This document shows positions 35,512-46,846 of a DNA stretch of 64,000 nt, in pieces. The notes beneath the pieces are model-generated. The model had not been told where the DNA came from and searched no databases. It saw nothing but the letters and a program-made list of their open reading frames with translations. The first letter of the stretch is position 1; every line of letters begins with the position of its first letter. The stretch covers positions 1-64,000 of the forward strand of contig KN880544.1 in NCBI GenBank assembly GCA_000934385.1, read 5' to 3'. The stretch comes from Cylindrobasidium torrendii FP15055 ss-10 (Eukaryota > Basidiomycota > Agaricomycetes > Agaricales > Physalacriaceae). The translations under genes were made by a program, and so were the position numbers.

Positions 35512-36918
35512 TCAAACGAATATCTCTTCCTTGACCACCTCCTCGAACCTAACTCGTACACCAGCTTCACGTGTGCTGGACTTTTCACGAACTGTTGCAT
35601 GCTCTTCCAGCTCGGCCCACCAATATCTCTCTGAGATTTTGACACAGAAAACATCTGTAAGGACGCTGATACGGCTCGAAACGACGATATCAATGGATTC
35701 AAGTATTGCTTGGTGGTCACTTTCGAGGGTAAGTTCAGGATCGATGTAGAGGGCGGTAAGACGAGGAGCAATGTCCATTATGCGCAATGTCTCGAGGCAG
35801 CGGAGGGTAGTCTGCCCAGCTTGTAGCCATAGGATGTTCAGTGCAGGCATAGCATGGAGTAAGGTGTTGAAGTCTTCTATGGAAACACTGATCCCACTTG
35901 AAAGGGCAAACTTGGTAACGCATGGAAGCGCTATTGGGATGGTGATCATTGAGGCAAAAGGAGATGCGGTGGTGTTGAGCACGAATGTAGTTAACGCCGT
36001 GAACGAAAAATTGGAAAGAAGGCTTTCAACGAGCGTCTGTTCGCCCATGTACCGGACCTCTTTGTCTGTGACTGTGAGCCGACGTACGTGACATACGAAG
36101 GGGTCTACGGAGGCTTGCTCGTGGTTTTGCAAAGACCAAGAGTCGGGCGAGCGGGCAGTTATTGTGAGGTCTGTCACACTGGACAGGCGGGTGATGGGGA
36201 GTAAGTCCGAGTCCGTGCAGCGGTACGTCTTGAGCGCTGTCCATGGAAGCGCCGTATCCGAGGGGTTCTCGATGCTAAAATCGAAGAGTTCGGCGTGCTG
36301 GAGAGCCGGCGCGTCTATCGTGAACGACGAGGTCGCATGGCAGCTAAAGGACAATAACCGCGGAAACGTAGTGTTGCTCAATTTGTCCAACAAGTCGTAA
36401 TTTGCATCCATCTTCACAAAGCGCCATCGCTTCGCCTCCGAAAGCAGCATCTCAAAAAGAATGTTGTCTACCTCGGAGGCAGGACCATTCAGATACTCCA
36501 TCTTCGTCCAGCTGATGCGCAAGTCCGCACCCTTTGAGCGCTCCAAAAACTGTTGGAATCTGCGCTCGCCGTGAGGATCGCGTCCGCCGAACTGTCCTGG
36601 AAAGTAGGAATCCGCATCCACGGTTATTGTCGCCCATATAGATGACAAAGATATCGAGACTGCACGCCACTGTCGAGAAACCTGTGTGAGCGTCCATGGC
36701 GCTTTGTTGGTGTAGCGACAGTCCGTTTCACCGAAGCTTTGATGATCAGGCTCGTCCGCCAGGGCTCCTAGAACACAAAGTTCAAATATTTCGCGCAGTA
36801 TGTCGTCGGGGATGAAATGCGGTTTCCCGTCGTATGGCCCATCGTATTTGTGGACTGAGACAGCACGCCTGCCCTTGGACTGTCTGTCAGCACTTGGCAT
36901 TTGGCGCGGAAAAAACAT
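35512..36918 (-). CDS. F-box protein (intronless)
   Basis: One exon encodes 468 residues starting at the ATG at 36918 (MFFPRQMPSADRQSKGRRAV). The F-box is HFIPDDILREIFELCVLG, followed by NKAPWTLTQVSRQWRAVSIS and SIWATITVD. The arrangement resembles the gene at 3155-4465 (PWTLSQVSQRFRSIAV). The rest is leucine-rich without a named domain and ends EEVVKEEIFV. It is a probable SCF adaptor of unknown target. The promoter is shared with the divergent gene at 37190, 271 bp away. Confidence 0.87.
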   Translation of the reverse strand: MFFPRQMPSADRQSKGRRAVSVHKYDGPYDGKPHFIPDDILREIFELCVLGALADEPDHQSFGETDCRYTNKAPWTLTQVSRQWRAVSISLSSIWATITVDADSYFPGQFGGRDPHGERRFQQFLERSKGADLRISWTKMEYLNGPASEVDNILFEMLLSEAKRWRFVKMDANYDLLDKLSNTTFPRLLSFSCHATSSFTIDAPALQHAELFDFSIENPSDTALPWTALKTYRCTDSDLLPITRLSSVTDLTITARSPDSWSLQNHEQASVDPFVCHVRRLTVTDKEVRYMGEQTLVESLLSNFSFTALTTFVLNTTASPFASMITIPIALPCVTKFALSSGISVSIEDFNTLLHAMPALNILWLQAGQTTLRCLETLRIMDIAPRLTALYIDPELTLESDHQAILESIDIVVSSRISVLTDVFCVKISERYWWAELEEHATVREKSSTREAGVRVRFEEVVKEEIFV

Positions 36919-37189
36919 GCTGTAGAGCCAGTTTGAGTGCCATAAACACGGGCCACATAGAAAAGGGACTGTACCAGAGATATAATTCTATGTCACAAAA
37001 TAAATACTGGGCCCCTTGAAAGCAGAGAGAAATTTGAAAGCAAGATTGAAGAAGTCGAATAGTAACCGTTGTCGATGTTTAAAAATAGCGAGTGTGATCA
37101 TCAATTTCGGAGAGCCGGACCGGATGACATTCCCACGCCTCAACAAGCTCGCCATCGTTGTCTTCCAACTTTAATGTCCGCCGCCAACT
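36919..37189. promoter_or_regulatory. divergent promoter, F-box gene / unknown gene
   Basis: Two ATGs facing away from each other are separated by 271 bp, so both promoters must lie here. I cannot point to a specific motif. Confidence 0.4.
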
Positions 37190-38017
37190 ATGCATGACCT
37201 CTCTTTCGAAATCCATGACATCAGGAAAGCTACGATAGGCGACACGGCTCCCCTCTTAGAGGATGACGGGTCCCAGGAGGACCTTTTCGACAGGCTTTTA
37301 TCCTTCTTGCACGCCAATACGCACAACAACTCGCTTGTGACGCCTTCCTTCATTTTCTCCCTCTGCAAATCGATTGGATCCGCCTCATTCGCTCCATTCG
37401 TTCTCGCAGCCTTGCGCGACTGGCGTCTTCTGCCGGCCACAGAACGCTATTCAGAGGAGAATCTCGCCCATCTCGCATATGAACTTTCCAAGGCTGGTAC
37501 TCAAAGTTCCGCATGGGCGAAACACGACGACGTCAAGAGAATCAAATGGATCTCTAGGGATTACTGGAGCGAGATGCGCGCCGCCGAAGGAAACGCAATC
37601 GCTGCTTCGGCCATGAACGTCCCGCCCAGACCACCATCATCCACGTCTTCCATTACTTGCTCTCAACATCGGCGTACTGCGTCTGAGTTCCGTCGCGGAT
37701 GCGTCGCTTGCCGTAAGCCTCGGCTCCCTCCGCTTCCTTCGAAGATCAGGACACCCTCAACACCCATGGCGCCATCTATACCTCAACCCGTAACGCCGGC
37801 CGGGAATCCAAGGAGAATACTGCAGAAGCAGAAGATAGCCGGTGCTTCCCAAGCCACCACCAAGGAGAATACAGTTCGTGTGGCAGGTCCACAACCCAAG
37901 TCCGACACGGTTCGACCAGCCATTAAGCGCAAGATGCCAACGGCCATTCCCCGACCAAGCTCGGCGCTTCAAACGGGCAAGAACACCGTACGAGTATTTG
38001 GAAAGCCCCACAACTGA
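37190..38017 (+). CDS. unknown protein, helical N-half and basic Pro-rich tail
   Basis: I do not recognise this gene. One exon encodes 275 residues from the ATG at 37190 (MHDLSFEIHDIRKATIGDTA) to TGA at 38017. Residues 1-130 look folded and helical (EDLFDRLLSFLHANTHNN, SFAPFVLAALRDWRLLP, ENLAHLAYELSKAGTQ, IKWISRDYWSEMRAAEG). From about residue 140 it is Pro/Ser/Lys/Arg-rich and probably disordered, with a CVACRKP pair of cysteines and repeated NTVRV elements (KENTVRVAGP, KNTVRVFGKP). A nuclear or DNA/RNA-associated role would fit the basic tail but is not shown. Length, ATG context and a divergent promoter support a real gene. Confidence 0.7.
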   Translation: MHDLSFEIHDIRKATIGDTAPLLEDDGSQEDLFDRLLSFLHANTHNNSLVTPSFIFSLCKSIGSASFAPFVLAALRDWRLLPATERYSEENLAHLAYELSKAGTQSSAWAKHDDVKRIKWISRDYWSEMRAAEGNAIAASAMNVPPRPPSSTSSITCSQHRRTASEFRRGCVACRKPRLPPLPSKIRTPSTPMAPSIPQPVTPAGNPRRILQKQKIAGASQATTKENTVRVAGPQPKSDTVRPAIKRKMPTAIPRPSSALQTGKNTVRVFGKPHN

Positions 38018-38239
38018 TCACCGTGTCGTACATTCTGGTACGAGTGGTCCGCCAATAGAGTCGGTGGGTCGATAGCAATTTCTTTCAGGCGCCTTTAGCA
38101 CTTTCGTTCGGACTTCTTACCTTATTAACGACATTAGCGTTGTCAGCTCATAATCCTTATAACCCGTAGTAATCATGCTTTCTTGCTTTCCTTCGCTGTA
38201 CCCATATTTAACACGGATAATCTGGGATTTACAATTGAA

Positions 38240-41200
38240 CTAGACACCGTATTGGTACTTGCTCTCTGGCGGCCCAAGATAGCTTGGCTTAAGTCCCCCA
38301 AGATCTTCATTGCGTGTCACTCAGTCATAACCTCAACGAGTCAAAGCCTGCACTCACCAATGACCACTTTCTGCACTACCACCGCCGGTTCGACCATCCA
38401 CAACTTGAATGTGTGCTCGCCAGCTTCAATTGCGCCGAAAGGCACCTTTATCTCCACACTGGCATTGGCTACAAACTGGGTCCATACAGACGGCAGCGTC
38501 CCAGGCGCTGATACCGGCATAAAGTACGTGGTGTTGACCGAAGCATCGAGCTGGATGCCGAGCCCTAGCGGTTGGTCACGTCCTAGACCGTTGAGCGAAG
38601 GCGACACATAGACATGGGCAGTAGCATTGACTCCGTCGTTCACGCTGAAGAAATCATATTCCCTTCAACACGTTAGCTACGACACAGAAGGCATACCCGA
38701 TGGGACTTACAGCGAAGGTCCAGTTCCGACAGTGAAGTTGGCATCCCCGCGAGGCCAAGGCGTCACGCCCGAGTGAGTGCGACCAGCACCTGGAAGCTCC
38801 TTCCAAGTAATCTCATCCACGGAAGTATTGCGAGCAGCGTGCGCCGCTTCAAACGAAACTACGCCCCCACTTTCCACAAATCCTACCAACCATTCAGATC
38901 TTCCCACCCCTTCGATAAACGACTACACTCACCGGTGAAGTCAGCTGGAACGGAGGGCTTTGTGTTCGATGCCACTACAGTCACGCCGACAGACAAGCTG
39001 TGTTGGTCCTCATCCAGACTCTTGAAGGTCGCTACAGCGGATGTGCTCCCTGCTTCGAGTTGATCCCAGTCCACGGACAAAAACACTCTCGACTCCGGAC
39101 TGTCCGCGGACACAGAACCCCCCGCAGGTTCTACGGTCAACCAGCTGGCGTTTGTCGATACGTTGAAAGTGAAAGCCTTGGGTCCACCTGCGCCGACGTC
39201 GACGTATTTGTTTCCGAATACGTCGAAGGCATCGATAGTGATGGATGGTGGAGGACAGCTGTAGCCTTGTGCGCACTGGTTTGGGTTATCACCAGGCCTG
39301 CAGATGGATGGTGAGGCCGTGTGAGTATGGATATTCACGGAGTGACATACCATGCTCCTGGATTGTTTTCAACTACGAGGCGCATTGCGCCGGACAATGC
39401 CTGCTTCTTTCCTTGAACACGAGTGATTGTCGGCATCCTGTAGTCAAGAGCTTCAGCATTTGAGAGTGAAAGAAAGATTGATATGTACGTGTTCATCATG
39501 GGCTGTTGCCAGTAGTAGTATCCCAGATCTAATCTCTTCAGATTAAACTATGTTGGGGTTAGAAGGTAATCGAAAACATACGCGTCTGGTCCATGATGCT
39601 GGGAAATTATGTCAGAAAAGCATGACTGCATACATTGCAAGGACTCACTGATTCCATTTGCCATCCAGCAAAGAGTGGTATCTGGTCTCCAGTTCATAGT
39701 CATAATCGAATTTCTCAAGAACATCGTCCGCAAGATTGTTTGTGCTCAAGCGAGCTTGGGATGCCCGGAGCGCATTCGTGCCCGCGGATATCAGCATCTT
39801 TCCTAGATTCGCGCTAGCGAGAACAGGATGCAACACCAATTGGTAAAAAGCGGGCTTGAAGTCGTCAGCTAGCTTGTCGTTCACGCCCTCCGCAGCTTCG
39901 ACGAGGGCGTCCCACGCTTGCGCGACACTCTCAGCCCTACAGTTCGGTAAGCATCGGTGAGGGAAGGTTTGAGGATAAAAGAACACACTCGCGATAGTAC
40001 ACCAGACTGTAGGTCTGTGCCGTCAACAACTCAGGCGTACGCCTCGCATTGAACCTTGTCAAATTTGCCACGATGCTCGATACAAGAGCCGCGTCCGTTT
40101 CTTCGAGTCCGAAGTCCCGCTGTGCCCATCGAGTGACATAGGTATCAAGGTTGTCCGCGTTCCATGCGGAGCTGTCATATCCATAGCTGAGGAACCACTC
40201 AATCTCGCGTTCGTAAGGCTTGAGGTCCCCGACATTGACAATCCAGAGACGCGTGGCATTGCGCTCGATGGCCAAAGACATCTGGTCATGGACTTTGGGA
40301 AGCTCTACGGTCTATGCGGGAAGGTAAGAGGGCGCCTGAAACGGGACAAGCAGTGTGACTGACGGTTATCCATTTGTAGTTCCTTGGGTCGCCAACCTAC
40401 AAGCATGAGCCCCTGCAACAAGGCCGTGTAGTAGAAAAACATACATAATCGAACTAAACCTGTACCGTCAGAAGATGGACTCATAGGATAGAGGTGTAAT
40501 GAAACGCACATGGTAATACACTCCTGCACCACCGCTGCGATTGCGTTCTGCTTCCAGAGGGAACCGACGGATATTTCCCCAGCTGAAGAACGAACTCGGT
40601 CAGTCACTGTTCGCAACAAGAAAATGCGACTGACTTGTCATCTGCCCAGAGCAAGGTCACATCATCTGGGACGCGAAGGCCATCCTCATAATATCCTTCG
40701 ACTTCTTTGTCTACAAGCATAGTTAGTTAGGAAAATGCAGCGTGCTATTAAATCCATACAAAGTGCCCATATTTGCGGGATTGTGCTGATGCTGGTGTTT
40801 CCATAGGATTTTGTCAGTATCTCGCGCTGGTCCGAGATAACGCGCTCAAGCAATGCAATGTTCGTCGACTCGTCCAAGGGCACTAGCTTTTCTCAGCAAT
40901 ATTCTCGTCTCAATGTGTTGGATACACTCACAGTCGCCTGCACCACGCATTCCCAACGTGTATACTGTCTCATAGGTCTTTGCCCTCTCCACGCCATCTA
41001 CCCAGTAGTCATAGATTGCCTCGGAATTGCTGGTGTAGTTCCAAGGACCCGTTCCATATATATTCCATTCCGGAGGACTCGCCCGGCTCATGGGTTCTTG
41101 GTGACTGCCCAAGAAGGGAGGTTAGTGGGGGAATAACTGTGGAAAAAGAGGAAGCGAACCTAGTACCCATCGCGATACCATAAATGTCCGCCAGTCTCTG

Positions 41201-42119
41201 ATTCTCCGAATCGTCCACTGCGAAGGCGCTACTCCACATTGCTAAGCAAAAAATTCTAGTCAGCGAAGTAGAAGCCAGCGGAGAAAATGAGGAATAACCT
41301 GGCCATAGGTAGTTGCCCTTCAGGCGAAGTAGAAGCTCAAACCTAGCAAGTTTTAGCGTGTATAATATCATGGACCATGTGCATGAGCTTACACATTGAC
41401 ATAGAAAAGGTGGTTGAATGGAGACCCAGTCGCCGCCGAGCCAGACCCGTTGGTGAACTTCTCCATGGCCCAGTTTTGCAAAGCGGGCTGCTCGTCATTG
41501 AGGAAAATACCACGGTACTGGACGGTCGGGGGCCCGTGAGAGCATCCGGTCGTCGAGACATATAGCTCGTCCTTGTGTGGTGTCGGAACGTCTGCCCACC
41601 TACCAACAGAAGTGTGAATAACCCCGAAAATGAGGATGAGCTGAGACCATACCAGTACCACGGCGAGACACCAAACTGTTCTGAGTGTTCATAGAGGGCG
41701 TAGATAGTGCCCCGTTTGTCAGACCCCGCGAGAATGTATGCCTCTTCCACACCGGGAATCGGGCTGGAAACAACACCGGTCGTGAATGCTTCCCACTCGC
41801 CCTCAATCTCGGAGGTCTCCAAGCCATCGAGCAGTGCAGACTTCCCAAGGGTACCAATGATCACGGCGCGCGTTGCTGTCGCGCTAGTCGCATTCTGCGT
41901 GACCACTTCTGGTTTGATGCCCGTGACACGCTCAATGTCAGACGCAAAGCTCTCTACCGCGATATGCACGCCTTCCCAGTCCTCCACAGAAACCAGAATG
42001 GGGATCGCTTGCCCGTCTTGCACGATGGGGAAACCTTCAGAAGTCGACGTGCACGGCAGGGAGGAGATTGCGTGGATACGCGCCACCAGAGAAAGCAGGA
42101 CAAATCCCAGAGCCAGCAT
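38240..42119 (-). CDS. GH115 xylan alpha-1,2-glucuronidase, secreted
   Basis: GH115 enzymes remove (4-O-methyl)glucuronic acid side chains from xylan and are typical of wood-decay fungi. The signal peptide MLALGFVLLSLVARIHA starts at 42119. The N-terminal domain has DGQAIPILVSVEDWEGVHIA, IIGTLGKSALLDGL and AYILAGSDKRGTIYALYEHS, then FGVSPWYW. The catalytic region has VQYRGIFLNDEQPALQNWAM, then LLLRLKGNYLWPG, MWSSAFAVDDSENQRLADIY, GTGPWNYTSNSEAIYDYW and YTLGMRGAGD. The C-terminal domain ends in LWMVEPAVVVQKVVI. Splicing the last intron gives DLGGLKPSYLGPPESKYQYG and TAG at 38240. It is intron-rich (well over ten). The family assignment is strong; the product is expected in the medium or cell wall. 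Confidence 0.92.
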
Positions 42120-42893
42120 AATGGCGGAAGGCTAAGGGAAAGAGAGGTCGGGAGGAAAAACCTCGGCCAGTCCAAGCATTATAAGAATTTCGGGGAGAAG
42201 TGGTCACATGTCCTCCAGGCTGCAGTCAAGCCATTGCCATCTGATGCGAGGTGACGCTTCCGCAGGTACCAGAGACCGTAGCCTGCAGTTCGCAGACTCC
42301 AGAGGTTATGGGAAGGCACAATGGGTGTCAAAGGTCAAGCAGATGGCCGCTCGGCCCGATATTTCCGTTCTTCACGATCGCCTGACCGCGCCAAGCGGCG
42401 CCTCAAAGCAGCCTCAAAGGCTCTCAAAGACTGTACGCGCTAACCGTCACGAACCGTTCGCACCGTGACTGCACACATGCAGGGCATACTAGCAAAGATG
42501 ATATATGCTGTGATATGGCGAGCCTATAAAAGCTCCAGTAAATGGTTGTGCACACCCTCAGCCTGCCTCAAGCTTGTGTCTGGTACTAGACTTGGCACCT
42601 GTCTGCTGTACGTCAATGTCCCTCTTTACCATTGAAACGTTGAGGCCGCCTCGAAGCTTGAAGCTAACTCAAAGAAAACTGTTGCGCCCAGTGCTGATTC
42701 CCGTCTCACAACGGAGGTAGTGTAAATCCAAATCCGCATTGAGAAGAAACCGCCAATTACACGTACAAGCTCTATCGCAAAACTAGTTGTCAAAACGTCG
42801 GGCCGCAAGCATAATATGGCAATCCGGAGAGCCAAAACGCAAGCATCTCTACTCTCAATACCACAAAGAATAAGTATGTATGAAGCAAAATAT
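42120..42893. other. intergenic, GH115 promoter side
   Basis: It holds the GH115 upstream region and the 3' flank of the KRE9-like gene. A cluster of cctcaaag-like repeats lies around 42400-42430. A TATAAAAG at 42524-42531 points to the plus strand, where no gene follows. No CDS is seen. Confidence 0.45.
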
Positions 42894-43692
42894 CTAGAGG
42901 GACATGAAGCCAGCGAGGGCGGCGACAGCTACGCCAGCCCACATGGTGACACCGAGGCTGAGCGCACCGTCGCCAGCGGTAGCAGTGGCGGCAGCGGCGC
43001 CAAGCTTGGCAGTTCCCGAGCCCGACGCGGTCGAGGTGGCAGTCTTGGTGCCAGTGCTAGCACTAGAAGCAGTCTTGGACGTCGCAACACTCGACGAGTC
43101 GGATGCGCCATCAATTTGCTTCTGGACAGTCGCGTTGAAGCTGCCGTTCATGTTGGTAAGCCTAGGGGGTTGCAGTCAGCACGATGAAGAGCTAAGGACT
43201 AGACGGCATACTTGAACTTAGCGGAGAAGGCCTGCTCGGGGTATTGTGTGTTCGTCTTGGACTTGAGATCCTTCGAGTCGATGCGGATGAAGCTTGGAAT
43301 AATTTATCAGTATGGAGACCCGAAATAAGGCACGGATGGCACGCACTAGGCATCACTGCTAGCACCGATGCTGCCATCGACGGTGAATTCAATGGAGGAG
43401 GTAGTTGCCATATCGACGTTGTCGCCGATAACGTAAAGCTTCGTCTGGGAGGAGGCGCTACCGACTGCAATGGAGACCTCAGCTTTGCCGAAGTCCTTGA
43501 TGCTGTAGTCGGTGCCAGTCTCTTCCCAGGTGATAGTGGCCTTGTCGCCGGAGGCCCAGCTCGTCGAGGCCACGGGGGAAGTGAGCTGGAAGAGAGTCAG
43601 AATGATGGGACTCTGCGAAACGGGCGACGCACGTAGAGGTTGGCGTACGCCGAGGAGGCAAGGCCAGCGAGGAGGATGGAGGTGGCGAACAT
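42894..43692 (-). CDS. GPI-anchored KRE9/KNH1-like cell wall protein
   Basis: Members of this Ser/Thr-rich, GPI-anchored family carry an N-terminal KRE9/KNH1-like immunoglobulin-type domain linked to beta-1,6-glucan assembly. The ATG at 43692 starts the signal peptide MFATSILLAGLASSAYANLY. Splicing gives LTSPVASTSWASGDKATITW, then SIKDFGKAEVSIAVGSAS, VIGDNVDMATTSSIEFTVDG and YFIRIDSKDLKSKTNTQYP. The last exon (MNGSFNATVQKQIDGASDSS) becomes a Ser/Thr/Ala-rich stalk and ends in the hydrophobic GPI signal SLGVTMWAGVAVAALAGFMS. Three exons are supported. It is divergent from BET1. Confidence 0.87.
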
Positions 43693-44492
43693 TTTGCACT
43701 GATTTAGGCTAAAGAGTGACTGATAAAGAGAGCGACTGTGTCCACGGAGGGATGGCAGAAGGGTGCAGCGAAAAGCTGGTTAATGGTAAGAGGCAGAGAA
43801 TGAGAAACACAGGTAAGGCCGACTGTCCCCCTTTTTATGTCGTGCCTTGACATGCCGCCTTGAACCGATCTCCCGACAGTGCGCTCACGAAAGAGGCGCC
43901 GGTGTGCCGCACCTCGAAATGGCAACGAATTCCCAAGGAAACCCTCACAAATTCATCACAGCGGACCCAGACGGCTAGCAGCGTCTGAGCAGGTCCGTCA
44001 TGCACACCGTCGGCGGAATCACTGTCGGCAAGGCGCGATCAGGGCGCCTTTCATTCAAGAATTGCAATCCAGACCAGCAAAGGCTGCAAAGCTGCTTGGC
44101 GATTACAGCGCTGAGTTGTGCGGGCGCAGCTATCCACCCCTTGTGTATTATGTATGAGCTTGGCAAGTTGTGAAGAGGGAGGGAGGACGCTAATAGGCTA
44201 GATTCGTTCTTTCGACAGTGCAGAGAAGGATGTGGAAGCAGGGAGAGGGAGGAGCGCACAAGATGAATCCGAACAGTATACTATAGCTACTAAGTACGCC
44301 GTGACCGGTGATGGTTGAGACGGCTTCGGATGATGCACAACAGTGAAATCGAACTCGGATAGCAAGGGTCGTGCGGACTATTGGAGTGTAATTAGTAAGT
44401 ATTAGCTGGAAAACCAGCTTCAGTGGAATGGATGAATGAGATCGGCCCGATATTCCGCATGACGCCGGGAGCAATCCATCCCTCCTCCCACC
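43693..44492. promoter_or_regulatory. divergent promoter region, KRE9-like / BET1
   Basis: The 800 bp lie between two start codons pointing apart. A CATAAAAAG element near 43830 on the minus strand could serve the wall-protein gene. I see no gene inside. Confidence 0.4.
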
Positions 44493-45157
44493 ATGTCGTC
44501 CAGTTCGGCCCGCGGCCGCAACGTCGAAGACACATACGAAAGTCAAAACGACGAACGGTTGGATGACTTGCACGCGAAGATTCGCACTTTGCGCGGCGTA
44601 CGTGGACAACAGGCTCTCCGTGAGCTCATTCAGCTGAACGCACGCACCAGATAACTACGGACATTCACAGCGATGTTGAGCGCCAGAACTTGATGTTGGA
44701 TGATGCTGTGCGTTGCAACTTCTAGATCACTGCCTGGGCTAATTATGTTATGTTTGTTCTGCTCACCCAGAATGACAATTTCAACTCGTTTGGTTCTACA
44801 CTGTCGCAGACATCACAACGTGCCAAGCAGGCATTTGGCATCGGTACACCTGGGGGGCTCAAGACAGGCCGCATAGCGATGACCATGTTTAGCGTGTTGG
44901 CTTTTCTCTGGTTATCTAACAAGGTGTTTTGGTGGTGGAGAGGCGATCCCACGACTGGCGGAGACTTACCCGCGTGTACGTCCTTTTCATATGCTAGCAA
45001 CCAAGTCCCACTAACGAGGCTTGCTTATAGAAAATCTTACAATCTAGGGACTTTCGTATATCACCATTGGATAATACTTGTTTTGGACTTGTGCACTCAT
45101 GCATCGATCTCACTTCCCAGAGCCAAATACCGTGACTCACACTGCTTAAGCGGATAA
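44493..45157 (+). CDS. BET1: SNARE protein Bet1 homologue
   Basis: Bet1 is the Qc-type SNARE of ER-to-Golgi vesicles, tail-anchored in the membrane. The first exon (ATG at 44493) reads MSSSSARGRNVEDTYESQND and ERLDDLHAKIRTLRG. Splicing joins ITTDIHSDVERQNLMLDDA, then NDNFNSFGSTLSQTSQRAK, the SNARE heptads. A linker GIGTPGGLKTGR precedes the anchor IAMTMFSVLAFLWLSNKVFW. Two GT-AG introns (about 44600-44653 and 44710-44770) are clear. Beyond the anchor the frame stays open to 45157. Bet1 usually ends a few residues after the anchor, so the true stop may lie inside an unspliced or alternatively spliced end; the coordinate is an upper limit. Confidence 0.85.
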
Positions 45158-45259
45158 ATAACATCAAGATTCATGGGACTCGGACGCGACTAATCTCCAT
45201 ACAAATCCAATAAGTACAGTCATGTTCATTCAGGGAAGTGTTCCACTCGTTCAACCCAT

Positions 45260-45733
45260 TTACTTGTTGTAGTAGCAGATGTAGTGGTCGCCGCACGGGT
45301 TTCCGTGCGCAGAGCCATAGTTGAAGCGCCAGCGGTTGCTGCAAACACATTAGCATTAGCGTGCAAGGAGGCGTCACATGAAGACTCACCCTTCGTCGAC
45401 GAAGTCGTCGGGGTTGCCCCAGCTCTCGTCACCGTGGCGCGAACCACCCTTGCCGATGTAGCAGATGTAGTGACCGGGGCAAGCATTGTTGTGGCCGTCG
45501 GTGGAACCAAAGTTGAGCTTCCAGCGGTCACCCTGGTCGACGACAAGGTCTGGGTTTCCGTACGATGTCTCGCGCTTGGTGATGTCGGACTGCGATGGAC
45601 GTGAGAAACAGACAACAAACAAGAAATGGAGCACACAACACACCTCAGCGTAGGGCTCGGGTTGCGCACTGGGCAAGGCAGTAACACCGAGGGCGACGGC
45701 CGCGAGAGTGAGGAAAGTGGTCGTGAAATGCAT
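45260..45733 (-). CDS. small secreted repeat peptide precursor, copy A
   Basis: I do not recognise the family. Three exons encode 122 residues. The signal peptide is MHFTTTFLTLAAVALGVTA, followed by a propeptide LPSAQPEPYAESDITKR that ends in a Lys-Arg (Kex2-type) site. The mature part has 86 residues starting ETSYGNPDLVVDQGDRW. It holds two homologous halves, each GNPD-xxVD-xG-xRW-xxN-x-GS ... C-x5-C with HYICY, so four cysteines in total. It ends in GDHYICYYNK. Introns are GT-AG, and intron 1 is almost the same as in copy B. It is head-to-head with copy B. The mature sequence equals that of copy D. A secreted function (effector, antimicrobial or signal) is only inference. Confidence 0.88.
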
Positions 45734-45788
45734 TGTGAAGTGGGTAGGATCAAGGGAGGTTGGTGAAGCAATTGGACAAGCTCTGTAC

Positions 45789-45798
45789 GGCTTTTATA
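45789..45798 (-). promoter_or_regulatory. TATA box of peptide gene A
   Basis: TATAAAAGCC on the minus strand starts 65 nt before the ATG. The same ten bases precede copies B and D. Confidence 0.7.
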
Positions 45799-46403
45799 TG
45801 CTGAACTTGTGTCGGCTTTCCTTAGCAAGACGTAGCGGAACTGCAAGCTTCAAGTTTCAAGAAGACCCTGAGGATTCGTGTCCCATGGCTTGGCCGGCAC
45901 CACGACACTTGGTAGGGTGTCAGAGCTTTCGACCTCGAGACCTGTTGCCGAAGTCTCTTAGCGCTCAATTACCATTTCACTCGCAGAGCCTCAATGCGCT
46001 ACCCTGATCCCCGCACAGTGAAACAGACACCACCTATGGGCGCACTCAGTGACTGGTATCATACATGCACTGGTAGCGCGTTGTTGTCCGGGATAATTCG
46101 AAAGCCCAGCAATGTTCGACGACAAAGTGCTTCTGAACACGACCGGAGTGCAACTAAATGAGCTCCATTGATGCGGCATCTCAAATGGGAAAGGTAGATA
46201 CAGATAATTCCCACGCCTCTTTCTACTTGATCGCACAGCAATATCTCCGTGTTGGTCTTGAAGCTTGAACTCACACACGCAGCGCTTATTCTACATATGG
46301 CTGTGATGACCAGTTGATGACCATCTTTCCGTCCTCCCCGCTGGACCCTCCCCGTGCTAATTCCCATTCATTCCAAAAGAGACTCGACGGGGTACCTCCA
46401 TGA

Positions 46404-46425
46404 GGAAACCCGCCAAGTCAAATTC
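46404..46425 (+). promoter_or_regulatory. conserved upstream element of peptide gene B
   Basis: It contains aaacccgccaagtcaaattc, starts 443 nt before the ATG and matches 50389-50410, upstream of copy D, at 21 of 22 positions. A second match (46530-46544, atgactgtcgaaaca) keeps the same order in D (50494-50508) with one difference. Confidence 0.6.
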
Positions 46426-46770
46426 GGTCAGTGACAATGGAACTGTGTGTGACACACCACGCATCCCTGTGTCACCTTACACAGCGCCGTCCCAGATCTC
46501 TATCCGCCTCGCCTTTTCTACTAGGGCAGATGACTGTCGAAACAATGCCAGGGTTAGCGCGCCGTCACTAAATCTGCAAGTGGTATGCCAGCGAAATCCG
46601 GCAGGGATGAGCAATGCGTGTTTTTAGGGGCCGTTCGTGCCCAACTATGGCTGGCTATGTAGATTCCGCGGAGCCTGGACAGTTAGAGGGTCTGTCTGAG
46701 CTCCAACCTACGCTTGGTCTCTAGTATCAGAGTGATGCTTATGTACAGGTTGTCGACAAGTCGATGAGGA

Positions 46771-46780
46771 TATAAAAGCC
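46771..46780 (+). promoter_or_regulatory. TATA box of peptide gene B
   Basis: TATAAAAGCC starts 76 nt before the ATG at 46847. Confidence 0.7.
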
Positions 46781-46846
46781 ATCGAACAAGAATAACCCCC
46801 TTCACCAAACTATCCCGATACTTCCTCTTGATTGCACACATCTACC

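Larger units (their letters stand above)
45734..46846. promoter_or_regulatory. divergent promoter region of peptide genes A and B
   Basis: The 1.1 kb between the two start codons hold both promoters, each with a TATA box listed separately, and a conserved upstream element of copy B at 46404-46425. No gene is seen. Confidence 0.6.

Noticed and set aside
42524..42531. TATAAAAG on the plus strand
   Set aside because: No plus-strand gene follows; the next genes on both sides are on the minus strand.
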